Part shown: in pieces, positions 47,488-57,635 of the stretch
Numbering within the stretch: position 1 is the first letter of the stretch
Layout: every line of letters starts with the position of its first letter
NCBI GenBank assembly: GCA_018261755.1
Contig: JAGTRJ010000017.1
Location: 1-64,000, forward strand
DNA from: Burkholderiaceae bacterium
Lineage (GTDB): Bacteria > Pseudomonadota > Gammaproteobacteria > Burkholderiales > Burkholderiaceae_D
DNA length: 64,000 nucleotides
Reading direction: 5' to 3'
Notes under the pieces: model-generated
What the model saw: only the letters and a program-made list of their open reading frames with translations
What the model was told of the DNA's origin: nothing
Database searches by the model: none
Program-made: the position numbers and the translations under genes

Positions 47488-48090
47488 TTATTTCGGCGAA
47501 CCAACGACCTCGATTTCCACGCGACGGTTCTTTGCGCGGCCTTGCTTGGTCTTGTTGGTAGCGATCGGCTGTTTCTCGCCTTTGCCTTCGGTGTAGACTT
47601 GTTTCGGATCAACGCCTTTCTTGACCAGATATGCCTTCACTGCTTCAGCGCGGCGAACGGACAGTTTCTGGTTGTATGCATCGGAACCGATCGAGTCGGT
47701 ATGGCCCGTTGCGATGATGACTTCAACGTTCACGCCTTTGATGTCTTTAACCAGTTTGTCCAGCTTGGCTTTGCCTGCTGGCTTCACGATTGCCTTGTCG
47801 AAATCGAAGAATGCGTCAGCAGCGTAGGTAACTTTCTTGGAACCAGCAACCGGCTTGCTCGGCTCGGCAGCTTTTGCCGGAGCGGCGCCGTCGCAACCGG
47901 CAACGGCGTCAGCCGGCGTCCAGTAGCCAGTGTGCCAGCACAGGCCGAAACCGCTGCGAGCGATTACGCCACGGCCGTCTTGTACATAGGCGCTGTACGG
48001 GCTGTTAGCCTTGATGTCGGTCGTTTGAGCAGAAGCAGAAATTGCCACAACTGCGGAGGCAGCTAATACAAGTTTAATCAGTTTATTCAT
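47488..48090 (-). CDS. ompA: OmpA-family outer-membrane protein
   Basis: A 200-residue lipidless OmpA-type protein. Signal peptide MNKLIKLVLAASAVVAISASA, a short Ala/Pro/Lys-rich linker, and a C-terminal OmpA peptidoglycan-binding domain (FFDFDKAIVKPAGKAKLDKLV, IIATGHTDSIGSDAYNQKLS, RRAEAVKAYLVKKG, AKNRRVEIEVVG with the DAP-binding Asp/Arg). The start at 48090 is used because the 38-codon upstream extension is not signal-like and GAGGGG precedes the ATG. There is no large beta-barrel, so it is a short form typical of this group. Confidence 0.92.
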   Translation of the reverse strand: MNKLIKLVLAASAVVAISASAQTTDIKANSPYSAYVQDGRGVIARSGFGLCWHTGYWTPADAVAGCDGAAPAKAAEPSKPVAGSKKVTYAADAFFDFDKAIVKPAGKAKLDKLVKDIKGVNVEVIIATGHTDSIGSDAYNQKLSVRRAEAVKAYLVKKGVDPKQVYTEGKGEKQPIATNKTKQGRAKNRRVEIEVVGSPK

Positions 48091-48627
48091 ATTTTTCCCC
48101 TCGGGTGAGATATCCGCAGATAGGCTGCGCATCGAATTTACTGCAATTTTCCAAAAATGGTACACACGAAACCAATAATAGCGAAACAGGCAAAGCCTGT
48201 ACAACGCGTTCAGTTACATTTTGACACACGGATGCGTTTCCATTGACGCTTGTCAATCAATCGGAAACGGTTTTCCTTGATTTGTCGCATTTTCGCAACC
48301 GGCTAAAAAAGCAGCAAATTTGCGCGGTTTAGCAGAAAACTCCTTGTTTTCATCAGGTTCCGGAATTTGTTGAAGGAACGGGCTGAGGTTCTCGAGTTTG
48401 TCCGGTTGGCACAGTGGTGCGATGGCGGTTGTTGCGCCAGCATGCAGGCCGTTTTGACATGCGCCGAAATGTCTGGGGCGTAATGCCACATGGTAAAATC
48501 CAAGTCGGCAGACAGGGAGTTCATTGTCAGCTGATTAATTGTGACATGTCAACACTGCGGGCGTCCGCGGCATTCATGTTGCCGGCCCCGAAACAGGTTA
48601 TCAAGCCAGTCAAACTGCATTCCCATA
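48091..48627. other. 537-base divergent region between ompA and gyrA
   Basis: Should hold promoters for both genes. It contains the 35-base inverted repeat described separately (48235-48269). I see no ORF with protein-like composition and no RNA gene. No clear Shine-Dalgarno precedes the gyrA ATG at 48628. Confidence 0.55.
48235..48269. repeat. Imperfect inverted repeat between ompA and gyrA
   Basis: CGTTTCC (48235-48241) pairs with GGAAACG (48263-48269), and ATTGAC (48242-48247) with GTCAAT (48252-48257) across GCTT; a CAATC bulge (48258-48262) lies between the two arms on the right side. Could be an operator, a terminator without T-run, or a small structured element. Confidence 0.5.
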
Positions 48628-51189
48628 ATGGATCAATTCGCCAAAGAAACCATCCCGATTTCCCTCGAAGAAGAAATGCGCAAGAGCTACCTCGATTAGA
48701 AGCCGGTGCATCGCCGCGTGTTGTTCGCGATGCATGAAATGAACAATGTTTTCAACCGGCCGTACGTGAAATGCGCGCGCGTCGTCGGCGAAGTAATGGG
48801 CAAGTACCACCCGCACGGCGACCAGTCGATTTACGACACGCTGGTGCGGATGGCGCAGGATTTTTCGCTCCGCTACACGCTGGTTGACGGGCAGGGCAAT
48901 TTCGGATCAGTCGACGGCGACGCGGCGGCGGCAATGCGTTATACCGAATGCCGGCTGGACAAGATTGCGAATGAAATTCTGGCTGACATCGACAAGGAAA
49001 CGGTCGATTTCGTGCCGAATTACGACGGCAAGGAACTGGAACCTTCGGTGTTGCCGACCCGAATCCCGAACCTGCTGATCAACGGATCATCCGGCATCGC
49101 GGTCGGGATGGCGACCAACATTCCGCCGCACAACATCACGGAAGTGATCAACGGCGCGCTGCACGTGCTGCACAATCCGGAATGCAGCATCGACGAGCTG
49201 ATCGATATCATTCCGGCGCCGGATTTCCCGACCGCCGGCATCATCTACGGCGTATCCGGCGTGCGCGACGGTTACCGCACCGGCCGCGGCCGGGTGGTGA
49301 TGCGCGCGAAGACGCATTTCGAGGAATTCGGCCGCGACAACCGCAGTGCGATCATCATCGACGAGCTGCCATACCAGGTCAACAAGAAAAGCCTGCTGGA
49401 GAAAATCGCCGAAGGCGTGCGCGACAAAAAGCTCGAAGGCATCTCCGACATCCGCGACGAATCGGACAAATCCGGCATGCGTGTGGTAATCGAATTGCGA
49501 CGTGGCGAAGTGCCGGAAGTGGTGCTGAACAACCTGTACAAGCAGACGCAACTGCAGGATACGTTCGGCATGAACATGGTGGCGCTGGTGAACGGTCAGC
49601 CAAAACTGCTGAACCTGAAGCAGATGCTCGAATGCTTCCTGTCGCATCGGCGCGAGGTGGTCACCCGCCGTACCGTGTTCGATCTGCGCAGGGCGCGCGA
49701 ACGCGGCCACGTGCTCGAAGGCCTGGCAGTGGCGCTGGCGAACATTGACGATTTCATCGCCATCATCAAGGCAGCGCCGACGCCGCCAGTGGCACGACAG
49801 GAATTGATGGCGCGTTCGTGGGATTCGTCACTGGTGCGCGAAATGCTGGCGCGGACGGGAGAGGAAAACCCGGCCGGCGTGGCAGCGTTCCGGCCGGAAA
49901 ACCTGCCCCGGCACTACGGTTTGCAAAAGGACGGGCTGTATCGCCTGTCGGAAGAGCAGGCGCAGGAAATCCTGCAGATGCGTCTGCAACGCCTGACCGG
50001 ACTGGAACAGGATCGGATCGTCAACGAATACAAGGACGTGATGGCGCAGATCGCCGATCTGCTCGACATCCTGGCTCGGCCGGAGCGAGTGGTGGCGATT
50101 ATCGGCGATGAGCTGGCGCAGGCGAAAAACGAATACGGCGAAGGCGGCAAGGATGTGCGCCGGTCGCAGCTCGAGCTGAATGCGACCGATCTCGAAACGG
50201 AAGATCTGATCACGCCGCAGGACATGGTGGTGACGCTGTCGCATACCGGCTACATGAAATCGCAGCCGGTATCCGAATATCGTGCCCAGCGGCGCGGCGG
50301 CCGTGGCCGGCAGGCGGCGGCGACCAAGGATGACGACTGGATCGATCAACTATTCATCGCGAATACGCACGATTACATTCTGTGCTTCTCGAACCGCGGC
50401 CGTGTCTACTGGCTGAAAGTGTGGGAAGTGCCGCAAGGTTCGCGCGCGGCGCGCGGCAAGCCGATCGTCAACATGTTCCCGCTGCAGGATGGCGAAAAGA
50501 TTACGGTGATCCTGCCGCTGTCGGGCGAGAACCGTACATTCCCGGAAGACCGCTACATATTCATGGCGACCAGCCTCGGCACGGTCAAGAAAACGGCATT
50601 GTCCGACTTCAGCAATCCGCGCAAGGCCGGCATCATCGCGGTCGATCTGGACGATGGCGATTTCCTGATCGGCGCCGCACTGACCGATGGTCAGCACGAC
50701 GTGATGCTGTTCTCCGATGCCGGCAAGGCGGTGCGTTTCGACGAGAACGATGTGCGGCCGATGGGGCGTACCGCGCGCGGCGTGCGTGGCATGAATCTCG
50801 AAGACGAACAGCAGGTGATCGCGTTGCTGGTGGCGGAAAACGAGCAGCAGTCGGTGCTGACGGCAACGGAAAACGGTTATGGCAAGCGCACCCCGATCGG
50901 CGAATACACCCGTCACGGCCGCGGCACCAAGGGCATGATTGCGATTCAGACCTCTGAGCGCAATGGCAAGGTGGTGGCTGCGACGCTGGTGGATGAGAAC
51001 GATGAAATCATGCTGATCACGACCGGCGGCGTACTGATTCGCACGCGGGTGGCAGAGATTCGCGAAATGGGGCGCGCGACGCAGGGCGTGACGCTGATCG
51101 CGGTTGAGGATGGCACCACGCTGTCCGGCCTGCAGCGTATTCTGGAATCCGATATCGACGAAGAGAACGGCCACGCCGACCCAGCATGA
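48628..51189 (+). pseudogene. gyrA: DNA gyrase subunit A, reading frame interrupted by in-frame TAG with deletion of codons 24-41
   Basis: The frame starts at ATG 48628: MDQFAKETIPISLEEEMRKS, YLD, then TAG at 48697-48699, then KPVHRRVLFAMHEMNN in the same frame. Against E. coli GyrA, residues 1-23 and 42-onward align without shift, while 24-41 (including Arg32) are absent and one TAG sits in their place: a net 51-base in-frame deletion, with TA of the Tyr codon joined to the final G of the Leu codon. Downstream everything is intact: active-site Tyr (AMRYTECRL), long coiled coil, GyrA-box (AQRRGGRGR) and acidic tail. Codon 26 after the stop is GTG 48706, so an 827-residue product is possible if reinitiation occurs, but it would lack the N-terminal arm that contacts GyrB. 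TAG is an ordinary stop elsewhere in the window (cmk, 83-aa gene). Overlaps serC by four bases. Confidence 0.9.
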
Positions 51190-52286
51190 CGCGCGCGTTC
51201 AACTTTTCGGCCGGCCCGGCATTGCTTCCCGAAGAGGTGCTGCAACAGGCTGCGGCCGAAATGCTGGACTGGCGCAGCAGCGGCATGTCAGTGATGGAAA
51301 TGAGCCATCGCGGGCCGCAGTTCATGTCGATCATGCAGGCGGCACAAAGCGATTTGCGCGAACTGCTGGCAGTGCCTGCAAATTATCGCATTCTGTTCAT
51401 GCAGGGCGGTGCGATTGCGCAGAATGCCATCGTGCCGATGAATCTTCTGGGGCGAGTTTCGCAGCCGGCAACCATCGATTTCATCCATACCGGCCACTGG
51501 TCTGGCCGGTCGATGGGCGATGCTGCCAAGTATGCGAAGGTGAACATTGTCGCATCATCGCAGCAGAACGGTTTTACCGCCATTCCGCCGCGCAGTGCGT
51601 GGCAACTGTCGCCGCATGCGGCGTATGTGCATGTCTGCACCAACGAAACCGTGCATGGGGTCGAATTCCATTTCACGCCGGATATGGGCGAGAACGATGA
51701 CTGCGTGCCGCTGGTGGCGGACATGTCATCGCACATTTTGTCGCGCGCAATCGATGTGTCGAAATACGGCGTGATTTTTGCTGGTGCGCAAAAGAACATG
51801 GGAATCGCGGGCCTGACGGTGGTCATCGTGCGCGAGGATTTGATCGGCCATGCGTTGCCGTTCTGCCCGTCGGCGTTTGACTGGAAAAAGGTTGCGGACC
51901 ACGATTCGATGTTCAACACGCCGCCAACCTTTGCGATTTACATGGCAGGGCTGGTGTTCCAGTGGCTGAAGCGTCAGGGTGGCGTGGCTGCCATCGAACA
52001 GCGCAACATCGAGAAAGCCGCGCTGCTGTACGATTGCATCGATGCGAGCGATTTTTACTCCAATCCCGTAGCGCAGGATTGCCGCTCACGCATGAACGTG
52101 CCGTTTTTTTTGCATGACTCTGCGCTGAACGAGGCCTTTCTTGCAGGCGCGCAGGAGCGCGGGCTGCTGCAATTGCGCGGTCACAGAACGCTTGGCGGGA
52201 TGCGCGCATCAATCTACAACGCGATGCCAGTCGAGGGCGTGCAGGCGCTGGTCGATTATCTGCGTGAATTCGAACGGCGCCACTGA
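51186..52286 (+). CDS. serC: Phosphoserine aminotransferase
   Basis: A 366-residue PLP enzyme for serine and pyridoxal synthesis. [18 protein letters not shown] is the diagnostic N-terminus. The PLP Lys is in [31 protein letters not shown] and [13 protein letters not shown] are typical. ATGA overlap with gyrA implies coupling in the gyrA-serC-pheA-hisC-tyrA-aroA-cmk run. pheA follows after 99 bases. Confidence 0.96.
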   Translation: MTRAFNFSAGPALLPEEVLQQAAAEMLDWRSSGMSVMEMSHRGPQFMSIMQAAQSDLRELLAVPANYRILFMQGGAIAQNAIVPMNLLGRVSQPATIDFIHTGHWSGRSMGDAAKYAKVNIVASSQQNGFTAIPPRSAWQLSPHAAYVHVCTNETVHGVEFHFTPDMGENDDCVPLVADMSSHILSRAIDVSKYGVIFAGAQKNMGIAGLTVVIVREDLIGHALPFCPSAFDWKKVADHDSMFNTPPTFAIYMAGLVFQWLKRQGGVAAIEQRNIEKAALLYDCIDASDFYSNPVAQDCRSRMNVPFFLHDSALNEAFLAGAQERGLLQLRGHRTLGGMRASIYNAMPVEGVQALVDYLREFERRH

Positions 52287-52385
52287 CCAATGTGTTCATG
52301 CGCGCACAAATGCGCGTAACGCGTCGATAGCACGCAAATATGCAATACAATTGAAGGTTTAATCACCTCAGGCTTTGGTTTTCTC

Positions 52386-53456
52386 ATGGACAAGGATCTC
52401 TTACCCTTACGCGACCAGATTGATGCCATCGATGCGCAATTGCTCGAATTGCTGAACCGCCGCGCCCGCGTTGCGCAACAGGTCGGCCATGTAAAAGCGA
52501 AAACCAATGCGCCAGTTTTTCGGCCGGAGCGCGAGGCACAGGTGTTGCGCGGCGTGGCCGAACGCAATCCTGGCCCTTTGGTTAGTGCCGACCTGCAGAC
52601 GATTTTCCGTGAAATCATGTCCGCTTGCCGGGCGCTGGAAAAGCGTACCGTGGTGGCTTATTTGGGACCGTCAGGCACTTATTCCGAACAGGCTGCCTAT
52701 CAGCAGTTCGGCAGCGCGATCGAGGCACTGAGCTGCGCTTCGATTGATGAAGTCTTTCGTGCAGCCGAAGCGGGTACGGCTGATTTCGGTGTGGTGCCGA
52801 TCGAAAATTCGACCGAAGGCACGATCAACCGTACACTGGATTTGCTGCTGCAAACGCCGCTGACCATTAGCGGTGAATTGTCGATCCCGGTGCATCACAG
52901 TCTGATGACGAAGACGGGTTCGATGGATGGTATCAAGACCATTTGCGCGCATTCTCAGGCGCTGGCGCAGTGCCAGGTGTGGTTGACGCAGAATTTTCCG
53001 AACGTCGAACGCCAGGCTGTGGCCTCGAACGGCGAGGCGGCGCGGATGGCAGCCGAAGATCCGACCATGGCGGCGGTTGCCAGCGAAATCGCCGGGCAGA
53101 AATACAATTTGCAGGTGGTGAAGGCGCATATTCAGGATGATCCGCACAATCGTACCCGCTTTGCCATCATCGGCCGCTTCAGGACGGTGTCGAGCGGGAA
53201 TGACCAGACATCGCTGGTGCTGTCGGTGAAAAATCAGGCCGGCGCCGTTTACCGGATGCTTGAGCCGCTGGCCAAGCATGGAGTGTCGATGACGCGTTTC
53301 GAATCGCGTCCAGCGCGCACGGGAAGTTGGGAATACAACTTTTTCATCGATGTCGAAGGACATGCGCAGGACGAGAAAGTAGCGAAGGCGCTGAAAGAGC
53401 TGGAAGAACGCGCTGCCTTTTTCAAGTTATTGGGTTCATACCCGTTCAGTCTATAA
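52386..53456 (+). CDS. pheA: Chorismate mutase/prephenate dehydratase (P-protein)
   Basis: A 356-residue bifunctional enzyme. Residues 1-~90 are an AroQ-type chorismate mutase (LRDQIDAIDAQLLELLNRRARVAQQVGHVKAK), residues ~95-270 are the prephenate dehydratase (VAYLGPSGTYSEQAAYQQFG, FGVVPIENSTEGTINRTLD), and the C-terminus is an ACT domain with the ESRP feedback motif (MTRFESRPARTGSWEYNFF). Phenylalanine inhibition is thus likely. Precedes hisC by eight bases. Confidence 0.96.
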   Translation: MDKDLLPLRDQIDAIDAQLLELLNRRARVAQQVGHVKAKTNAPVFRPEREAQVLRGVAERNPGPLVSADLQTIFREIMSACRALEKRTVVAYLGPSGTYSEQAAYQQFGSAIEALSCASIDEVFRAAEAGTADFGVVPIENSTEGTINRTLDLLLQTPLTISGELSIPVHHSLMTKTGSMDGIKTICAHSQALAQCQVWLTQNFPNVERQAVASNGEAARMAAEDPTMAAVASEIAGQKYNLQVVKAHIQDDPHNRTRFAIIGRFRTVSSGNDQTSLVLSVKNQAGAVYRMLEPLAKHGVSMTRFESRPARTGSWEYNFFIDVEGHAQDEKVAKALKELEERAAFFKLLGSYPFSL

Positions 53457-53464
53457 GGAACATC

Positions 53465-54571
53465 ATGCCAAACCAACTCGGGCCGGAATACGTCCGCGCC
53501 ATTGCACCCTATCAGGCTGGCAAGCCGATTTCCGAAGTCGCGCGCGAATTTGGCCTCGACGAAGCGAAGATCGTCAAGCTGGCGTCGAATGAAAACCCGC
53601 TGGGCATACCTGAATCGGCGCGCCGCGCGATGGAAACCGCTGTGGCAGAGATTGGTCGCTATCCGGATGCGAACGGCTTTGATTTGAAAGAGGCGATCTC
53701 GAAACGCTACAACGTGCCGCAGGAATGGATCACGCTCGGCAATGGCAGCAACGATATCCTCGAGTTGGCTGCGCACGCATTCGTCCAGCCAGGGCAGTCA
53801 GTGGTGTTCTCGCAGTATTCGTTCATCGTGTACGCGCTGGCGACGCAAGCGGTCGGCGGTCGCGGAATCGCCGTTCCAGCACAAAAATACGGTCACGATC
53901 TCGCAGCGATGCGGCGCGCAATTACATCCGATACGAAACTGGTATATATCGCCAATCCGAATAATCCGACTGGCACCTTCATTCCGCCAAATGAAATCGA
54001 GGCGTTTCTGCAGGCCGTGCCGAAAAACGTCGTGGTTGTGATCGACGAGGCGTATAACGAATACCTGAACCCGGAACTGCAATACGAATCGACCGACTGG
54101 GTGCGTCAGTTCCCGAACCTGCTGGTGTCGCGCACTTTCTCGAAGGCTTACGGACTGGCGGGCCTGCGTGTTGGCTTCGGTCTGGCGCAGCCGCCAATTA
54201 CCGATTTGCTGAATCGCATCCGTCAGCCGTTCAACGTGAATTCGCTGGCGCAGGCGGCGGCGATTGCAGCGCTGAACGATTCGGCCTTCCTGCAAAAAAG
54301 CGCGAAATTGAATGCAGATGGATATCGGCAGCTGGTGCAGGCGTTTGACGAGCTGGGGCTCGAATACGTGCAGTCGTTCGGCAATTTCGTGCTGGTGAAA
54401 GTGGGCAACGACGATGGTGCCGGCGCGCGCGTGAACCTGGCGTTGTTGAAGAAGGGCATTATCGTGCGTCCGGTTGGTGGTTACGGACTGCCGCAGTGGT
54501 TGCGCATATCGATCGGTTTGCCGGAAGAAAATGCTGCGTTCATTGCCGCGCTGAAGGACGTGCTCGCTTGA
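53465..54571 (+). CDS. hisC: Histidinol-phosphate/aromatic aminotransferase
   Basis: A 368-residue class I/II aminotransferase. KLASNENPLGIPESA is the N-terminal signature and VSRTFSKAYGLAGLRVGFG includes the PLP Lys. AAGGAA precedes ATG 53465; the longer open frame upstream lies in pheA. In this cluster the enzyme may mainly transaminate aromatic keto-acids in tyrosine and phenylalanine synthesis rather than histidinol-phosphate; this is context inference. Confidence 0.94.
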   Translation: MPNQLGPEYVRAIAPYQAGKPISEVAREFGLDEAKIVKLASNENPLGIPESARRAMETAVAEIGRYPDANGFDLKEAISKRYNVPQEWITLGNGSNDILELAAHAFVQPGQSVVFSQYSFIVYALATQAVGGRGIAVPAQKYGHDLAAMRRAITSDTKLVYIANPNNPTGTFIPPNEIEAFLQAVPKNVVVVIDEAYNEYLNPELQYESTDWVRQFPNLLVSRTFSKAYGLAGLRVGFGLAQPPITDLLNRIRQPFNVNSLAQAAAIAALNDSAFLQKSAKLNADGYRQLVQAFDELGLEYVQSFGNFVLVKVGNDDGAGARVNLALLKKGIIVRPVGGYGLPQWLRISIGLPEENAAFIAALKDVLA

Positions 54572-54579
54572 ATTCGCCG

Positions 54580-55479
54580 ATGTTCAACCGGATAGCGATT
54601 TTCGGTGTCGGGCTGATCGGCGGTTCGTTTGCGCTTGCGCTGAAGAAGGCCGGAGCGGTCACCGAGGTGGTCGGCGTCGAGCGTTCGCCGGCTGCGCTGG
54701 CGCGCGCGCTGGAACTCGGTATCATCGACCGCATGGCTGATTCCGTAGCGGATGCCGTGCGCGCAGCCGATCTGGTGCTGATTGCCGCGCCAGTGGCACA
54801 AACTGGCGCGATTCTGGCGTCGATCAAGCCGTACTTGCCGCAGCATGCGATAGTTACCGATGCTGGCAGCACGAAATCCGATGTGGTTGCGGCGGCGGCC
54901 GCAGTGCTGGGCGAAAAAATCGCGCAATTCATTCCCGGGCACCCGATTGCGGGCCGCGAAACCAACGGACCGGATGCGGCGATCGATGATTTGTATGTCG
55001 GCAAAAAAACGGTGTTGACGCCGTTGCCGGAGAACGCCGAAAAGGATGTGGCGCGAGTGGCCCTGGCGTGGGAAGCGTGCGGCGCGATCATTCACCGCTT
55101 GACGCCGCAGGATCACGATTGCGTGTTTGCTGCGGTCAGCCATCTGCCGCATCTGCTGGCTTATGCGTTGGTTGATAACATCGTCAAGAAACCCAAGGCC
55201 GAGTTGCTGTTCCAGTATGCGGCCAGTGGCTTTCGCGACTTTACCCGGATTGCCGGTTCGTCGCCCGAAATGTGGCGTGACATCACGCTGGCGAACCAGG
55301 CGATGTTGCTGGGGATGCTCGATTCGTATCTGGCGCAACTGCATCGGATGCGCGATTTGCTGGCGGCTGGCGACGGTGAGGCAATCCATGCGGTGTATGC
55401 CAATGCGCAGCGTGCGCGGCAGAGCTGGATCGAGGCGATCGAGGCAGCAGAAAAACAAAACAGGGAAGGTGGTGACTGA
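54580..55479 (+). CDS. tyrA: Prephenate dehydrogenase
   Basis: A 299-residue NAD(P)-dependent enzyme converting prephenate to 4-hydroxyphenylpyruvate. Cofactor loop [19 protein letters not shown], then [12 protein letters not shown] and [16 protein letters not shown], with the conserved His in HPIAG, and [17 protein letters not shown]. The ATG at 54580 is used; a TTG at 54568 is an alternative overlapping the hisC stop. It shares one base with the aroA start (TGATG). Confidence 0.94.
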   Translation: MFNRIAIFGVGLIGGSFALALKKAGAVTEVVGVERSPAALARALELGIIDRMADSVADAVRAADLVLIAAPVAQTGAILASIKPYLPQHAIVTDAGSTKSDVVAAAAAVLGEKIAQFIPGHPIAGRETNGPDAAIDDLYVGKKTVLTPLPENAEKDVARVALAWEACGAIIHRLTPQDHDCVFAAVSHLPHLLAYALVDNIVKKPKAELLFQYAASGFRDFTRIAGSSPEMWRDITLANQAMLLGMLDSYLAQLHRMRDLLAAGDGEAIHAVYANAQRARQSWIEAIEAAEKQNREGGD

Positions 55480-56804
55480 TGACGCAATATCCACATTTCA
55501 TTGACCTGAAACCGGTAACCCACGTTGAAGGCAGGGTGCGTCTGCCGGGGTCGAAAAGCATTTCAAACCGCTCGTTATTGCTCGCTGCGCTGGCGAAAGG
55601 CACGACGCGCATCATGGATTTGCTCGCGTCTGATGATACGTTGGTAATGCTGGATGCGCTGAAAGTGCTGGGGGTGAAATGGACCCGGATCGAAGGTACG
55701 CAGAATTACGTGGTCGAAGGCGTGAACGGCCCGTTCCCGGTGAAACAGGCCGAGCTGTTCATGGGCAATGCCGGTACGGCGATTCGGCCGTTGACCGCCG
55801 CGTTGGCAGCGATGGATGGCGATTACATCTTGCGCGGCGTAGCCCGGATGCACGAGCGGCCGATAGGTGATCTGGCCGATGCCTTGAATGCTGATGGTGC
55901 GAACATCGAATACCTGGGGGAAAAGGGTTATCCGCCGCTGCGCATTCGCGGCGGCAACATCCGCGCCGACCAGTTGAAGGTTCGAGGCAATGTTTCCAGC
56001 CAGTTCCTGACGGCGCTGCTGATGGCGTCGCCGCTGCTGGCCAGGAAGCAGGATGTGGTGATCGAGGTGATTGGCGAACTGATTTCGCGGCCTTACATCG
56101 AAATCACCTTGAACCTGATGGCGCGTTTTGGCGTCAAGGTGGAGCGTGATGGCTGGCAGAAATTCACCATCCCGATGGGGCAGTTTTACGTTAGTCCGGA
56201 TACGTTGCATGTCGAAGGCGATGCGTCATCAGCGTCGTATTTTCTGGCAGCGGGTGCGATTGCCGGCGGGCCGGTACGGGTCGAAGGCGTCAGCGCCGAC
56301 AGCATTCAGGGCGACGTGCGCTTTGTTGATGCGCTGCGGCAGATGGGCGCGGTGATCACGTTCGGCGACAACTGGATCGAGGCGCGCTCCGATGGCGCAC
56401 TGAAGGCGATAGACGCCGATTTTAACCATATTCCCGATGCGGCGATGACGATCGCGGTGGTCGCCTTGTTTGCTGACGGCACCAGCACGCTGCGCAACAT
56501 CGGCAGTTGGCGCGTGAAGGAAACCGACCGCATCGCGGCGATGGCGACCGAACTGCGCAAGCTGGGCGCGACCGTGGACGAGGGCGAGGACTGGCTGCGC
56601 ATCAAGCCGCCGGAAAAGATTCATGCGGCGGCAATCGATACCTATGACGATCACCGGATGGCGATGTGTTTTTCTCTGGCATCGCTCGACGGTGCATTGC
56701 GCGGCGGTGGTGAAGTGCGCATCAACGACCCGCAATGCGTGGCGAAAACCTTCCCCGAATATTTCGATGAATTCAACAAGATCCTGCGCGCAGGGTTGCT
56801 GTAA
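55479..56804 (+). CDS. aroA: 5-enolpyruvylshikimate-3-phosphate synthase
   Basis: A 441-residue EPSP synthase (sixth shikimate step). Residues near the start read [23 protein letters not shown]; the glyphosate-site loop is [34 protein letters not shown] and [15 protein letters not shown] are also typical, with [14 protein letters not shown] near the end. Translationally coupled to tyrA. Confidence 0.97.
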   Translation: MTQYPHFIDLKPVTHVEGRVRLPGSKSISNRSLLLAALAKGTTRIMDLLASDDTLVMLDALKVLGVKWTRIEGTQNYVVEGVNGPFPVKQAELFMGNAGTAIRPLTAALAAMDGDYILRGVARMHERPIGDLADALNADGANIEYLGEKGYPPLRIRGGNIRADQLKVRGNVSSQFLTALLMASPLLARKQDVVIEVIGELISRPYIEITLNLMARFGVKVERDGWQKFTIPMGQFYVSPDTLHVEGDASSASYFLAAGAIAGGPVRVEGVSADSIQGDVRFVDALRQMGAVITFGDNWIEARSDGALKAIDADFNHIPDAAMTIAVVALFADGTSTLRNIGSWRVKETDRIAAMATELRKLGATVDEGEDWLRIKPPEKIHAAAIDTYDDHRMAMCFSLASLDGALRGGGEVRINDPQCVAKTFPEYFDEFNKILRAGLL

Positions 56805-56818
56805 TTGCCAGGAAAATC

Positions 56819-57520
56819 ATGGCTAACGTTTTTGAAAGCTGCCTGAATTATGGCGGCGCATTGCATGTGCCGGTGATCACGATCGATGGGCCGACTGCCT
56901 CCGGCAAGGGGACCGTGGCGCAGCGGGTGGCGCGTCACCTCGGTTTCCATTTGCTGGATTCCGGCGCGCTGTATCGGCTGGTTGCGCTGGCGGGCTTGCG
57001 TGGCGGCGTGACGCTGGATGATGAAGCGTCATTGGCGAAGTTGGCGGCTGCATTGCCGTGCCGTTTCAGCGGCACGATGGTCTTCTTGGGTGGCGAGGAT
57101 GTCAGCGATGCGATTCGTACCGAGGAAGTCGGCAATGCTTCGTCGCGGGTGGCGGCGCTGCCGGCGGTGCGGCAGGCGCTGGTCGAGCGGCAATTGCGTT
57201 TTTGCCAGCAGCCGGGGCTGGTGGCAGACGGTCGCGATATGGGAACCGTGATTTTTCCGGATGCCGACTTGAAGGTGTTCCTGACCGCCAGTGTTGAGGC
57301 GCGCGCTGGACGGCGTTATAAGCAGTTGATTGACAAGGGATTTTCTGCTAACATTTTAGATCTGCGCAAGGATTTGGAAGAGCGCGATGCGCGCGATTCA
57401 CAGCGCGCTGCGGCGCCGCTGAAGCCTGCGCCGGATGCGCATCTGCTGGATACCTCCGATCTCACTGTAGAGGAAGGGGTGGCGCAGGTGCTGGAATGGT
57501 ATCGCGCTGCCAAAGCGTAG
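56819..57520 (+). CDS. cmk: Cytidylate kinase
   Basis: A 233-residue CMP/dCMP kinase. The P-loop [19 protein letters not shown] starts at about residue 20, so a TTG at 56861 (LHVPV) could be a shorter start, but AGGA lies seven bases before ATG 56819. [39 protein letters not shown] and [23 protein letters not shown] are diagnostic. It ends in TAG (57518-57520), showing normal use of TAG as stop in this genome. Confidence 0.95.
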   Translation: MANVFESCLNYGGALHVPVITIDGPTASGKGTVAQRVARHLGFHLLDSGALYRLVALAGLRGGVTLDDEASLAKLAAALPCRFSGTMVFLGGEDVSDAIRTEEVGNASSRVAALPAVRQALVERQLRFCQQPGLVADGRDMGTVIFPDADLKVFLTASVEARAGRRYKQLIDKGFSANILDLRKDLEERDARDSQRAAAPLKPAPDAHLLDTSDLTVEEGVAQVLEWYRAAKA

Positions 57521-57544
57521 CTGTTGCCATTGCGTAGTATTGTT

Positions 57545-57577
57545 CCCGGATGGATGCAAGGTCTGTCCGGGTTTTTT
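57545..57577 (+). terminator. Terminator between cmk and rpsA
   Basis: CCCGGA (57545-57550) pairs with TCCGGG (57566-57571) with a 15-base loop and a T6 run. It ends the gyrA-cmk run, leaving a ~60-base leader before rpsA. Confidence 0.75.
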
Positions 57578-57635
57578 AACCTGACCCGGTTCAAGTCGCA
57601 TCCCGCGAGCCTGCCGGTTAACCTTTTGAACAAAT

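Noticed and set aside
48697-48699. Recoding of TAG (pyrrolysine, suppressor or genetic-code change) in gyrA
   Set aside because: TAG is used as an ordinary stop in cmk (57518-57520) and in the 83-aa gene (30917-30919), and the gyrA TAG coincides with a 17-codon net loss, which recoding would not explain.
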